The translations under genes and the position numbers were made by a program. Positions 44,568 through 54,068 of a DNA stretch of 64,000 bases are shown piece by piece. Positions within the stretch are counted from its first letter, which is position 1. The number at the start of each line of letters is the position of its first letter. The stretch is from CAYPEK01 sp964409645 (GTDB taxonomy: Bacteria; UBP15; UBA6099), in contig CAYPEK010000004.1 of NCBI GenBank assembly GCA_964409645.1, positions 35,897 through 99,896 of the forward strand, in the 5' to 3' direction. The notes beneath the pieces were generated by a model. It had not been told where the DNA came from. It saw nothing but the letters and a program-made list of their open reading frames with translations, and did not search any database.

Positions 44568-46449
44568 ATTCTTTCAGCCGGAGCTGCTGTTGCTTTCGTC
44601 TGTATTTTTCGCTCTTTGTCCCGTCGCCGAGCCGTTCGTAGGCGTCGGCGAGCGATCCGTACATCCACGCGTCACGCCTATATTCTAAGCCATCGAGCAG
44701 CGATGTTACAACTTCGGCGTTCATGTCCTTCGCCGCGTACCACTGCGCGCGCTCGGTGTAATAGTCGCTCATCAGCGAATTGAAAATGCGGCCGTTCGGC
44801 GGCCCCGCCGCACGCGGCGGGCTCTTCAGAGGCTCGCCGCCGCTCCCGTTCATCGAGAAGAGGAATCCGTCGAGTTCGAGCGGCACGTCGCGGCTCAGCA
44901 CCGAGTGGCGATACCTGTTCGCGGTGTTGATGTACATCGGCATCCGGCCCGCGTTCGCCTCCCACAACTTACGTGTCTGGATGTCGATCGACACCGTGTT
45001 CATCGTCTTTCCCTGCCGGAGCCTGTTTAATTCTTCCTTTGTTATTTCGTAGTCTTTGTCGCGTTCTTTTTGCAGATCGACTTCCGGCACGACCACCGTC
45101 TGGCCGGTCGCGCGCACCCGCTCGCGCATGTTGTCGCCGTACCACGGGAACGCGAGGAAGAGCCTGTGGAAGAAGAAAACGTCGCGCCGCGCGCCGCGCG
45201 CGAATTCGTAGTAGAGCGGCGCCGCCACCGCATCGTCCGCAACGTGATCGAGCAGCACGAACGCGTCCCGCCGCGCGGATTTCAGCAGCAGCCGGTTGTA
45301 AGTCAGCGTCGTCTCGTCCCGCCGCGCGTTGAAATTCACTTTGTTTCTGTTCAGCAACAGCATCGAATGGGCCGCCGCCACGATGACAAGCGCCGCCGCG
45401 GCTGCCGCGACGCGCTTCCCGTTGCCGCGGCCGCCGATCACCCACGCAAGCCCCATCGCGCCTAAAAGCATGAACACGGCGTAAGATATAATGAAAAAAG
45501 ATTCCTTTTCTTTTGTCGGATAAAACAGCGGAAAGAAAGCTGTGAGCGCGAAAACGCCGACGAGCATCAGCTTCCGCAGCCGCTCGCCTTTGATGAAGAA
45601 CGCCGCCGCAAGCCCCAGTATGAACGGGATCGACGCCTGAGCCGCGATCGAGCCGCCGAGCGCGAGCGCCGTTTCCTCGACGAGTTCCTTCGAATACGCG
45701 CCCGTGACCCAGAAGTCGTAGCCGCTGAGCAGGTTTATGAAGTTGCCGAACGTCAATGGATGATTCCAGTCGAAAACCGGCGAGCGCGCCGAGAACAGCG
45801 GCAGGCACAGATAGAGAATCAGCCCGAGGAGGATGAGAAAACCACCCGTGAAGAACGCGCGCGCGAAACGCCGCCGCTCCATGAACAGGCCCACCGCGCC
45901 CAACATCAGCGCCGGGAACACGAGCGTGCCGTGGTTGCCGAGTCCGAGCGCGCCGACGAAGAAAAACGCGGCGAGCGCGCGGCTGCCCCCGCCGCCGGGC
46001 AGCATCAGCCCGAGCAGGAACATGCAGAACATCAGGTTGAGCGCGTACACCTCGACCGCCAACGCCTGATCCCACAGGAACGACGAAAGCGCGAGTATCA
46101 CCGACGCGTAGAGCGCCACCGGGATGTTGCGGGTCAGCGACGCGGCGAGCCGGAAGAAAACGCCGAGCAGCGCCGCCGCGATGAACGCGCTCAGCAGCCC
46201 GAACCGGAAACCAAGCGCTCCGGCGGGAATGTACAGCGCGAGCTTCCCGGCAAGCGTCATCAGCGGATAGCCCGTCGGGTGCGGCACACCGAGGAAATGC
46301 GAGCAGAGGACGAAATCCGCGCTGTCGCCCCACATCATGTCCGGCCGGGCCGACCCGAAATAAAGAACCAGCCCCGCGAAGAACACGAGCACGGCCGCCA
46401 CCGGCTCCGTCAGCCGCCCTTCCCGCTCCGCATTTCGACTCACAGCCAT
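44554..46449 (-). CDS. DUF2723 membrane glycosyltransferase (short form)
   Basis: The 631-residue protein has the same head as the 953-residue neighbour: RPDMMWGDSADFVLCSHFLGVPHPTGYPL with Asp and the PHPTGYP loop, then about ten helices to 360 and a soluble tail without TPR. The two genes are separated by a radical SAM gene. It is probably a GT-C transferase using a polyprenyl-phosphate sugar. A polar head and a basic MAVSRNAERE start agree with cytoplasmic entry. The tail ends YRRKQQQLRLKEYDLN. Confidence 0.86.
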   Translation of the reverse strand: MAVSRNAEREGRLTEPVAAVLVFFAGLVLYFGSARPDMMWGDSADFVLCSHFLGVPHPTGYPLMTLAGKLALYIPAGALGFRFGLLSAFIAAALLGVFFRLAASLTRNIPVALYASVILALSSFLWDQALAVEVYALNLMFCMFLLGLMLPGGGGSRALAAFFFVGALGLGNHGTLVFPALMLGAVGLFMERRRFARAFFTGGFLILLGLILYLCLPLFSARSPVFDWNHPLTFGNFINLLSGYDFWVTGAYSKELVEETALALGGSIAAQASIPFILGLAAAFFIKGERLRKLMLVGVFALTAFFPLFYPTKEKESFFIISYAVFMLLGAMGLAWVIGGRGNGKRVAAAAAALVIVAAAHSMLLLNRNKVNFNARRDETTLTYNRLLLKSARRDAFVLLDHVADDAVAAPLYYEFARGARRDVFFFHRLFLAFPWYGDNMRERVRATGQTVVVPEVDLQKERDKDYEITKEELNRLRQGKTMNTVSIDIQTRKLWEANAGRMPMYINTANRYRHSVLSRDVPLELDGFLFSMNGSGGEPLKSPPRAAGPPNGRIFNSLMSDYYTERAQWYAAKDMNAEVVTSLLDGLEYRRDAWMYGSLADAYERLGDGTKSEKYRRKQQQLRLKEYDLN

Positions 46450-46477
46450 CTATTCCACCCGGGCGAACACGCCCGAT

Positions 46478-47893
46478 TCACGAAACAACGTAATCCGAAA
46501 CCACAGTCCGCGCCTGCCTCGCGAGCACCAGAATGTCCCTCGGCGACCGCAACGTCGCGAGCTTCCGCATCACATACGCGGGCCGCAGATAGAACTTAGT
46601 GTATCCGCGCTTGAGGTACTTCGCGAGTTCGGCGCGCGTGATTTCCCGCGACAGCGTCGGCATCGGCGTCTCGCCGCGCATGTACCCGTCCCAGATGTCG
46701 CGCGTAATCTCCCCCGCCGCAACCCGCTTCTCATATTCTCTTGTACCCGGAAACAGCGTGCCCACATTGTAAACCACATAATCCGGTTCGAGCTCGACCG
46801 CGCGGCGAATGCTCCGTTCGATCTCGGCGCCCATCTCGTCCGGGCCGCCGATGATGATGAACGCATTCGTCGTGATCCCCGCCCGGCGGCACTCCGAAAA
46901 CGCCCGCTCAAACGCCGTATCGGAAATTTTCTTCTCCATGCTCTCGCGCGCCTCCGCGTCGCCCGACTCCACCCCGAACGAGATGTTGATGCACCCCGCC
47001 GCCGCGAACTCCTTCAGCAGTTCGGCGTCGATCAGGTCGGCACGCGTCTGGCAGGACCACTTGAACGCGATCCCCCGGCGGCGCATCTCCCGCGCGAGCC
47101 TCATCGCCCGCTCCCGGTCGTATGTAAACGTCTCGTCGATGATCGACACGAACCCGTAGCCCGCGTGCGAAACCTGCTCCATCTCCACGAGCGACTTCTC
47201 CTCCGGCAGCGGGCGGTAGTCGCCCATCGACGGCGTCCGGCAGCAGAACGAGCACCTGAACGCGCAGCCGCGCGCGGTGAGCAGCATGGTCGTGCGCGCC
47301 GCGAGGAACGGATTGAAGTACGCCTCCGGGCGGCTGAGCAGGCTTCTGTCCGGCGGCGGAATCTCCGCAAGATCGGAGAGCGCTGGACGCGGAATCCGCG
47401 CGACGCCCGGCGTGTATATGCCCGGTTCGTCCGGCGCGGCAGGCCTGTTGCGCAAAAGCAAACCCGCGACCGCCGCCGCGGGCGCTTCGCCGTCGCCGAC
47501 GATCCCGAAATCCGCGCCCAGCGGACCGGTGATCGCGGGATCGCATGAAACATGCGGCCCGCCCACCATCACGGGCACTCCAACCTTATCCTTCACCGCC
47601 CCCACCAGCCGCTTCACGACAGGCAGCGCGGGCGTCGTCACTCCGAAACCGACAAGCGACGGCCGCAGCTCGACGATTCGTTGCACGAGTTCCGCCTCGT
47701 CCGCCGCTTCCGCCTGACCGTCGATCACTCCTACGCGGTATCCGGCCCGTTCGAGATAGGCCGCCACCGAGCACAACCCGATCGGCGGATAGAACAGATA
47801 ATAACCGGCCTGCCGAGTGGTGCGCCTGCCGGACGTATTCATTTCCGAGAAATCGAACGGCGGAGAAACGAGCAGAATTTCAGGCGAACTCAT
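46478..47893 (-). CDS. B12-binding-domain radical SAM protein (second copy)
   Basis: The 471-residue protein has a B12-like domain (ILLVSPPFDFSE, IGLCSVAAYLERAGY, MVGGPHVSCDP) and a radical SAM domain with TARGCAFRCSFCCR near 210. It resembles the copy at 43191-44567 but diverges enough for a different substrate. The ATG at 47893 begins the family MSSPEILLVSPP; TATAAT at 47901-47906 on the minus strand is only seven bases from it, so the transcript may be leaderless or start elsewhere. It heads the four-gene run rSAM - DUF2723 - rSAM - DUF2723-TPR. Confidence 0.88.
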   Translation of the reverse strand: MSSPEILLVSPPFDFSEMNTSGRRTTRQAGYYLFYPPIGLCSVAAYLERAGYRVGVIDGQAEAADEAELVQRIVELRPSLVGFGVTTPALPVVKRLVGAVKDKVGVPVMVGGPHVSCDPAITGPLGADFGIVGDGEAPAAAVAGLLLRNRPAAPDEPGIYTPGVARIPRPALSDLAEIPPPDRSLLSRPEAYFNPFLAARTTMLLTARGCAFRCSFCCRTPSMGDYRPLPEEKSLVEMEQVSHAGYGFVSIIDETFTYDRERAMRLAREMRRRGIAFKWSCQTRADLIDAELLKEFAAAGCINISFGVESGDAEARESMEKKISDTAFERAFSECRRAGITTNAFIIIGGPDEMGAEIERSIRRAVELEPDYVVYNVGTLFPGTREYEKRVAAGEITRDIWDGYMRGETPMPTLSREITRAELAKYLKRGYTKFYLRPAYVMRKLATLRSPRDILVLARQARTVVSDYVVS

Positions 47894-47986
47894 TTCTTCA
47901 TTATATAGCAAGTCGATGAAAAATTGCAGATTGTTAAAGCCGGATTTTGAAAAGATGACCTGAGTTTCCGTTAAATTTCATACCTG

Positions 47987-49180
47987 TCAGGCGATTTTTC
48001 TGCCGACGCGCACGACGGTCAGCAGCAGAACCGCAGCTATACACGCAAACGACGCGCCTAGCAGGAACGCCGTCCGGTGGCCGTAACTATCCCACACCCA
48101 CCCCATCAGCAGGCTCGACGGCAGCGCGCACAGCCCTATGACGAAGTTGTATATGCCGAACGCGGTGCCGGACGCTTCCTTCGGGACGAGGTCCGCGACG
48201 AACGCCTTCTCGACGCCTTCCGTGAATCCGAAGTAAATCCCGTATAGCATGAACAGCGCCCACGCCGCCGTCACGCCCCCGGCGAACGCGAATCCCGCAT
48301 ACACACCCGCATATACTATCCAGCCGCCGACGATCACGCGCCGGCGCCCGACCCGGTCGCTCAACCCGCCGCCGTATATCGAGAAGATGACTTTGACGAC
48401 GTGCAGCGCCGCCCAAAGGAGTGGAACGTACTTCACCACGACGCCCATCTGCTGCGCGCGGAGGAGCAGGAACGCGTCGCTCGAATTCCCAAGCGCGAAG
48501 AATGAGATTACAACGAGGTAAAGTTTCATCCGGGCGGGCAGCGCGGCGCGGGCGAGTTCGCGCGCGGGCGGCGCTTTTTTCGCCTCTTTCACGTCGCGAA
48601 CGAACAGCACAACCATCATCACCGCGAGCACGCCGGGAATCGCCGACAGCAGAATCACGGTGCGCATCGGCAAACCAAGATATCTCAGCAGAACAAACCC
48701 GCCGAGCGAACCGGCGATGCCGCCCGCGTGGTCCATCGCGCGCTGTATTCCGTACGCACGGCCTCGCTGCCCGGGGTCAACCGCCTCGTTGATCAGCGCA
48801 TCCCTCGGCGCACCGCGCACGCCCTTGCCGAACCTGTCCAAGAAACGCAGGAAAAGCGCCTGCGGGCCTGTCCGCGAAAAACAAAGCAACGGCCTCGCGA
48901 GAAACGATAACGTGTAGCCGCCGAAAACAAACGGCGTGCGGCTTCCCGCGCGGTCGCTGAGCCAGCCGCTCGGAATCTTGAGAAGACTCGCGGTCGCCTC
49001 GGCGATCCCCTCGATCAGTCCGACGAATTTGCGGTTGAGATGAAGCACTGTCGTGAAAAATATCGGGAGTATCGGATAGACGATTTCACTGCCGAAATCG
49101 GTGAAAAAACTCACCGCCGACGTTGCCCATACGACTTTTGGGAGAGCTTTTTTTTCGGGAGTTTCGTTTTGCCCGTCCAT
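47987..49180 (-). CDS. Major facilitator superfamily transporter
   Basis: The 397-residue protein has about 12 helices and the MFS loop signatures GWLSDRAGSRTP (loop 2-3) near 70 and a related GGGLSDRVGRRRV near 270. The start VVWATSAVSFFTDFGSEIVYPILPIFF matches a subgroup seen in many anaerobes, of unknown substrate. It is located downstream of a palindromic repeat, opposite in no direction to its neighbours, and a 75-bp gap separates it from the radical SAM operon. Its specificity cannot be read from sequence. Confidence 0.88.
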   Translation of the reverse strand: MDGQNETPEKKALPKVVWATSAVSFFTDFGSEIVYPILPIFFTTVLHLNRKFVGLIEGIAEATASLLKIPSGWLSDRAGSRTPFVFGGYTLSFLARPLLCFSRTGPQALFLRFLDRFGKGVRGAPRDALINEAVDPGQRGRAYGIQRAMDHAGGIAGSLGGFVLLRYLGLPMRTVILLSAIPGVLAVMMVVLFVRDVKEAKKAPPARELARAALPARMKLYLVVISFFALGNSSDAFLLLRAQQMGVVVKYVPLLWAALHVVKVIFSIYGGGLSDRVGRRRVIVGGWIVYAGVYAGFAFAGGVTAAWALFMLYGIYFGFTEGVEKAFVADLVPKEASGTAFGIYNFVIGLCALPSSLLMGWVWDSYGHRTAFLLGASFACIAAVLLLTVVRVGRKIA

Positions 49181-49189
49181 AATTTTAAC

Positions 49190-49217
49190 GTAAGGGCACG
49201 TTGCAACGTGCCCCTAC
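49190..49217. repeat. Perfect palindromic repeat GGGCACGTTGCAACGTGCCC
   Basis: A 20-bp perfect palindrome at 49194-49213 flanked by GTAA and CTAC. It is the full form of the degenerate copy at 14074-14100. It lies just upstream of the MFS gene. Confidence 0.75.
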
Positions 49218-49266
49218 CGTAAAGTCTTTTCTGTATGATTCAGGATTTATCACAATCAAAACCGGG

Positions 49267-50088
49267 TCAGTTCTTTCGGTCGATCCGCTTTCCGCACAAC
49301 GGCGGCGACGCGCTGTAAACCTCTTCCACTTCGAGGCGCGCGATTTTCGCCCCGAGCCGGTTCTCGAACTTCGTCACGGTTCCCTTCACCTGATACGCCA
49401 CCGGATCGAAGGTGATGATCGCAGCCGCGGCCTTGAACGGCGGCGTCGGCAGATTGCCGTCCATGTCCTTCAGCGCTCCCGCGCCGAACTCGAGCGCGCC
49501 GTTGCCGATCGAAAACATCGACGGCGCGGGCAGCGCGAGCGGGTAGCCGTCCCCGTCAACGTACGAAATATACTTCGCCGCTTTCAACCGGCCAAACTTC
49601 TCCGACACCTGCACAGGCATCGGGCCGCCGGAATCCGACTTCGACACCGCCGCGGACAGCCCCGCGAACGCCATCTCCACCACGCGCGCCGGGGCGAGCA
49701 TTCCCTGAACGCGTTTCGCATCCGCAACTTCAATCACGCCCGCGTTCCGCAGACCGGAGTATGCGTTGTACCGGTAAAGATCGTGCATGCTGATCCGGTC
49801 GTACTTCTCGCCCGTGCGCTCGAACCCGGCGAACGTGCCACGCAGCGTCCAGCAGTTCAGTTCCTCCGTCAGCACGGAGACGCCGACTTTTGCGTTGCTT
49901 GTCAGGTTTTTCTTCGTCTTCCATATCATGAACTCGCCGAAGATGATCGTTTTCGGGTCTAACGCCTCAATCGAGATGATCGGCACGATGTTCGGCATCC
50001 CGTCCGGCGACACGGTGGCAAGAAATTTCGGCGTCATCTCCCCCGCGAATGTGTCGATTGCTTTTTGTTCGAGTTCGGCTGTTTTCAT
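49267..50088 (-). CDS. Pyridoxamine 5'-phosphate oxidase-like flavin-binding protein
   Basis: The 273-residue protein has a split-barrel flavin fold at the N-terminus (KFLATVSPDGMPNIVPIISIEALD, IIFGEFMIWKTKKNLTSNAKVGVSVL) and a second half that may be a degenerate repeat of the barrel (YISYVDGDGYPLALP). Such proteins bind FMN or F420 and reduce small molecules. The start is set by MKTAELEQKA and the preceding GGAAACG. It lies 45 bases downstream of the glycyl radical activase gene on the same strand, so co-expression is possible; a functional link is not shown. Confidence 0.8.
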   Translation of the reverse strand: MKTAELEQKAIDTFAGEMTPKFLATVSPDGMPNIVPIISIEALDPKTIIFGEFMIWKTKKNLTSNAKVGVSVLTEELNCWTLRGTFAGFERTGEKYDRISMHDLYRYNAYSGLRNAGVIEVADAKRVQGMLAPARVVEMAFAGLSAAVSKSDSGGPMPVQVSEKFGRLKAAKYISYVDGDGYPLALPAPSMFSIGNGALEFGAGALKDMDGNLPTPPFKAAAAIITFDPVAYQVKGTVTKFENRLGAKIARLEVEEVYSASPPLCGKRIDRKN

Positions 50089-50133
50089 TTTTCGTTTCCC
50101 GTTTTGTTTTTCCGCCGACCGGCGGGATACATA

Positions 50134-51066
50134 TTATTTGTTTCGCACCGTCAGGCCCTGAATCACCACATTCCGCACGCCGCGCCCCTCGGCGATCTTC
50201 ACAAGCGCCTCCATCCTGTCCTGCTCGATAAGCGGGTCCGCGCGATGCTCGAACACCATTCCGAGCCGGTCGTATTTCGAGCCGCACAGATTGCTGAACG
50301 GCAATAAGTCCCAGCGCTCGCACGTCGGCATGTTTTCCGTTATGAAGGCTGCAATCGCATCGATATTCTCGTCCGTGTCCGTCGCGCGCGGGATCACGGG
50401 CGTGCGCACCCACACCGGCTTTTCGAGCGACGCGAGCCTCTTCGCGTTTGCGAGAATCGGTTCGAGAGGCACGCCGGTAATAGCGAGGTGCCGCTCCGGG
50501 TCGAACTGTTTAAGGTCGAGGAGAACGAGGTCCGCTTCGGACGCCGTCTGCTCGAATACCCCCGCAGACGCATAGCCCGTCGTGTCGAGCGCGACATGCA
50601 CCCCCGCCGCGCGGCAGCCGCGCATGAATTCGACGGCGAACGCGTGCTGCATGAGCGGCTCGCCGCCGGAGAGCGTAACGCCGCCGCCCGATGTTTTATA
50701 GAACGCCGCGTCGCGGAGCGCCTCGTCGAGAAGCGCTTCGAGCGTCCAGTTTTTTCCTATGATTTCGAGCGCCGCCGCCGGGCATGCCTCCGCGCATCTG
50801 CCGCATGACTTGCACGCCGCGCGGTCGATCTTCAGGCCGGACGGCGTCAGTTCGAGCGCGTCCTCCGGGCACGCGTCGAGACAGTCGCGCGCGCCGATGC
50901 AGCGCGCCTCGTACCAGACGAGCTGCGGGTCGCCGGAAATTCCCTCGGGGTTGTGGCACCACGTGCATTTGAGCGGGCAGCCCTTGAAGAAGCACGTCGT
51001 CCTTATGCCGGGGCCGTCCTCGGTGCTGAATCGCTGAACGTTGAAAATTGCCGCCGTATCCGCCAT
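50134..51066 (-). CDS. Glycyl radical enzyme activase (radical SAM)
   Basis: Generates the glycyl radical on the enzyme encoded upstream. The 310-residue protein has the PflA-family motif CPLKCTWCHNPEG near 28-40, a ferredoxin insert with two 4Fe-4S Cys sets (CIGARDCLDACP and CKSCGRCAEACP) at about 55-100, and GGVTLSGGEPLMQ near 130. The inserted ferredoxin domain is typical of activases of dehydratase and lyase-type glycyl radical enzymes. The ATG at 51066 has GGAGG upstream, and the upstream gene ends 13 bases before it. Confidence 0.94.
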   Translation of the reverse strand: MADTAAIFNVQRFSTEDGPGIRTTCFFKGCPLKCTWCHNPEGISGDPQLVWYEARCIGARDCLDACPEDALELTPSGLKIDRAACKSCGRCAEACPAAALEIIGKNWTLEALLDEALRDAAFYKTSGGGVTLSGGEPLMQHAFAVEFMRGCRAAGVHVALDTTGYASAGVFEQTASEADLVLLDLKQFDPERHLAITGVPLEPILANAKRLASLEKPVWVRTPVIPRATDTDENIDAIAAFITENMPTCERWDLLPFSNLCGSKYDRLGMVFEHRADPLIEQDRMEALVKIAEGRGVRNVVIQGLTVRNK

Positions 51067-51079
51067 GTGCCTCCGCCGC

Positions 51080-53479
51080 TCAGAGCGTACCCGCCTCACG
51101 GGCGATTATCTCGTCCTGAATCTCGCGGCCGAGGTTTACGAAATATGCGTTGTAGCCGGTGATGCGCACGAGCAGATTGCGGAACTCGGCGGGGTTCTTC
51201 TGCGCGCTGCGCAGTGTGTCCGGGTCGATCATGTTTATCTGGAGCGCGGTGCCGCCCTCCGCGGCATACCCGCGCAGCATTGCGCCGAGCTTTGCCTTGT
51301 GCTCCGGGTCGCGCAGCAGCGACGGGTTGATGCTCATAGTGTGCGAGGCGCCGTTCGGCGCGGACTCGTGGCCGATCTTGCCGACCGACCGGATGTTCGC
51401 GGTCGGCCCCTTGCGGTCCATCCCGTTCACCGGGCCGATGCCGTTCGAGAGGAACATGCCCCGGCGTCGGCCGTCCGGCGTCGCCGCCGTCATCGGCGCG
51501 TAACCGATCCAGTAATTCCAAGAGAGATATCCCGCGCGGAACCTTCGGCCGGTTTTCGGCGAAGTGCGTTCGAAAACGCGTTTCGTCCAGCGGCCGTTCA
51601 CGGCGCGCGCGACCGCGTCCGCCTCGTCGTCGTCGTTGCCGAACTTCGGCGCGCGGTTCATCAGAAGCTGCCGCGTGCGCTCGTGGCCCTCGAAGTTCGC
51701 CCGCAACGCCGCCAGCAAATCCGCCATCGATATTTTCTTTTCCTCATAGACGAGTTTTTTCACCGCCGCGACGGAGTCCACCGTCGTCGCGAACGCGATT
51801 CCCTCGACTGTTATGTATTTATTCTCCGCGCCACCCGCGTTGACGTCCACGCCGCTGTCCGCGCAGCCGTCCACCAGAACCGAGAGGTACGGAACCGGCT
51901 CGAACTCCGCGCGCGCGGCGTCCGCCGCTTCCGCCGCCGACATCATCGCGTCCATAACGGCGTCGAGCTGCGCGTTGAACGCCGCCTCGAATTTTTCGTA
52001 AGTATCGAACGTCAGCGGATCGCCCGTGTCCGGCCCGATCTGTTTGCCTGTTGCCATATCGCGACCGCCGTTCAGTGCGAGTTCCACCGACTTCGCGAGG
52101 TTCACGTTCACGTCCACCGTCCCCGAGCGGTCGTTGCCCTGCATCGTGTTTTCGAGGCAGCCCACCGGCGCGTAATCCCACGAAATCTCCGGCGGCACGC
52201 CCTGCCATTCCATCCCGCGCATCGACGTCTCGTCGAAGTTCAGGAGAAACGGCGCTCCCTGCGCCTTGGATACCATCCCGCAGAGCCGGTCGAGCAGCTC
52301 CGGCGGCGTGTTCCTGTGGACTCGCACATTCGGCTTCGGTTCGAGCAGGTTCATGTCCTCGATCACGTCGAGCATCAGCCACGTCAGGTCGTTAGTGAGG
52401 TCCGCTCCGTTCGGGCCGAGCCCGCTCAGAGTCACAAGCTGGCCGAAACCGGAATTGATTCCCTGATTGGCGCCCACACGCCCCTGAAAATCGTAAGCGT
52501 AGTTGTGCTTGATCCAGAAGCATTGCAGAAGCTCGCGGGCGCGTTCGCGAGTGAGCGTGCCTGAGTCGATGTCTTTTTTATAATAAGGATAGAGGTACTG
52601 ATCTATGCGGCCGTGCGACAGGCCGGGGCCGGGATAGGACTCAGCTGCCATGACGAGCATGTGGGTAAACCAGAGCGCCTGAAGCGCCTCTTGGAACGTC
52701 TCCGGCGGCTTCCACGGCACTTTATCGCAGATGCGCGCTATCTCGTTCAGTTCGTCCCGGCGTTGCGGATCGGCTTCTTTCTCCGCGAGCGAGCGCGCTT
52801 CCTCCGCGTACCTTGCCGCGAAAACCTTCGTCACCTCGCAGCATATCAGCATCGCTTCGAGCTGCGCGCGCTTTTCGGGTTCCGGGTTGCCGTTCAGCTT
52901 CTCCTTAATCGCGGCTGCGTGGCCCTCGAAGCCGAGTTCAAGAGCCTTTTTATAATTCGGAATGAGGTGCCCCGGCACCGCGCCGCAGTTCCCGACCCCG
53001 AACTCGTTCAGCGGACGGGCGGCGTCCAGCCATGCCTTCTTGGCGCGCGCGAACGCGCGGGCTTCCTTCTCATTGTGCGTCTTAGACAGCGCGGTGTTGA
53101 ACTGCCCGCCGACGATCAACTCTCCTTCGAGAATCCGCACCGGCAGCGCGCCGCCTACGACCTCGGCGAAGAATTTCGCGCGGCGCACCGGCAGCGGCAG
53201 TGAGTAGAACTCGCGCGGCTGGTCGAGAATGACGGAAGCCGCAAGAAGCGAGTCCTCGAACGCGGTGAAGAACGGGTACACCTCGGGCGCAACGCCCCAA
53301 TGGTAAGAGCTATATACGCAGTCCCACTTCGCGCCCGTCGAGAACGGCATCGCTTCGTTGCGGAAGTAATCTCGCTCGTAGAACGAGAAATACTCGTCGC
53401 GAAGTCTCTTCACGCGGGCCGAAAGGTTATCGGAAGGATTCCATATCGCATTACCGGCTGAACAGCAGTTATCTTCCAC
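51080..53479 (-). CDS. Glycyl radical enzyme, dehydratase/lyase type, substrate unknown
   Basis: The 799-residue protein has the thiyl Cys441 in APVGCLENTMQG and the glycyl radical Gly775 in RITGYNAYFVNLGREIQDEI. The Cys is followed by a Glu two residues on (GCLE), as in glycerol/propanediol dehydratases, choline TMA-lyase and sulfite lyases (GCVE). It differs from pyruvate formate-lyase (CC). The N-terminal region (ILEGELIVGG, NCGAVPGHLIPNY) is complete. The substrate-side residues do not match a family I can name, so the reaction is open. It is followed by its activase gene, and no microcompartment shell genes are nearby. Confidence 0.93.
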   Translation of the reverse strand: MEDNCCSAGNAIWNPSDNLSARVKRLRDEYFSFYERDYFRNEAMPFSTGAKWDCVYSSYHWGVAPEVYPFFTAFEDSLLAASVILDQPREFYSLPLPVRRAKFFAEVVGGALPVRILEGELIVGGQFNTALSKTHNEKEARAFARAKKAWLDAARPLNEFGVGNCGAVPGHLIPNYKKALELGFEGHAAAIKEKLNGNPEPEKRAQLEAMLICCEVTKVFAARYAEEARSLAEKEADPQRRDELNEIARICDKVPWKPPETFQEALQALWFTHMLVMAAESYPGPGLSHGRIDQYLYPYYKKDIDSGTLTRERARELLQCFWIKHNYAYDFQGRVGANQGINSGFGQLVTLSGLGPNGADLTNDLTWLMLDVIEDMNLLEPKPNVRVHRNTPPELLDRLCGMVSKAQGAPFLLNFDETSMRGMEWQGVPPEISWDYAPVGCLENTMQGNDRSGTVDVNVNLAKSVELALNGGRDMATGKQIGPDTGDPLTFDTYEKFEAAFNAQLDAVMDAMMSAAEAADAARAEFEPVPYLSVLVDGCADSGVDVNAGGAENKYITVEGIAFATTVDSVAAVKKLVYEEKKISMADLLAALRANFEGHERTRQLLMNRAPKFGNDDDEADAVARAVNGRWTKRVFERTSPKTGRRFRAGYLSWNYWIGYAPMTAATPDGRRRGMFLSNGIGPVNGMDRKGPTANIRSVGKIGHESAPNGASHTMSINPSLLRDPEHKAKLGAMLRGYAAEGGTALQINMIDPDTLRSAQKNPAEFRNLLVRITGYNAYFVNLGREIQDEIIAREAGTL

Positions 53480-53616
53480 GGCGGTCTCCTGTGCGTCCGC
53501 CCGACCGGGGCCATCCTAAGAAAACTTAAAATAAAAGCCCGGATCAGACGCAAATATTTGGCATGAAAATTATATAACTTAAAGTAACTATCGACAAACG
53601 CCGCAGCGGCACCGGT

Positions 53617-54030
53617 TCAGCCCTGATGGTACACAATTCCGCGGGCGGTAGCGATCAGGACATCGTCCTCGCGCGTGCGGGCGGTGAGCTCCCAAACGCT
53701 GACTTTTCTCTTTATGTCAACCGGCCTCGCTTCTGCAACGAGCGTCGAGCCGACCGGCGCACCCGCGTGGTAGTTCACCGTGTTCGTCAGCGCAACCGCG
53801 GAAACGCCCCTCGAATTCGACGCCACGGCGAACGCCTGATCCAGCGCCATGAACACGCAGCCACCGTGTGCGCGCTCCACCGCGTTTGCATACTCCGGCC
53901 TCACCTTCATCGAAACGCGTGCATAACCCTCCGTGACTTCCTCCACCTCTATGCCGAGAAAGCTCGCGAACGGGTCGCGTCCGACGACCTCGCGGGCGTA
54001 TTTTATCGGGTCAGTTATTTCGGGTTTCAT
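53617..54030 (-). CDS. PaaI-family hotdog thioesterase
   Basis: The 137-residue protein is a single hotdog domain of the PaaI/DUF4442 group: FLGIEVEEVTEGYARVSMKV, ERAHGGCVFMALDQAFAVASNS and TARGIVYHQG. The catalytic Asp is in the helix (LDQAFA). It would hydrolyse an acyl- or aryl-CoA thioester. It lies 137 bases downstream of nothing on its strand, upstream of the glycyl radical enzyme gene and downstream of a histidine kinase gene. A link to aromatic or other CoA metabolism is conceivable. Confidence 0.88.
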   Translation of the reverse strand: MKPEITDPIKYAREVVGRDPFASFLGIEVEEVTEGYARVSMKVRPEYANAVERAHGGCVFMALDQAFAVASNSRGVSAVALTNTVNYHAGAPVGSTLVAEARPVDIKRKVSVWELTARTREDDVLIATARGIVYHQG

Positions 54031-54068
54031 CTTCGGCCTCCATGTTGTTTATAAAGCGGCGCACGGTT

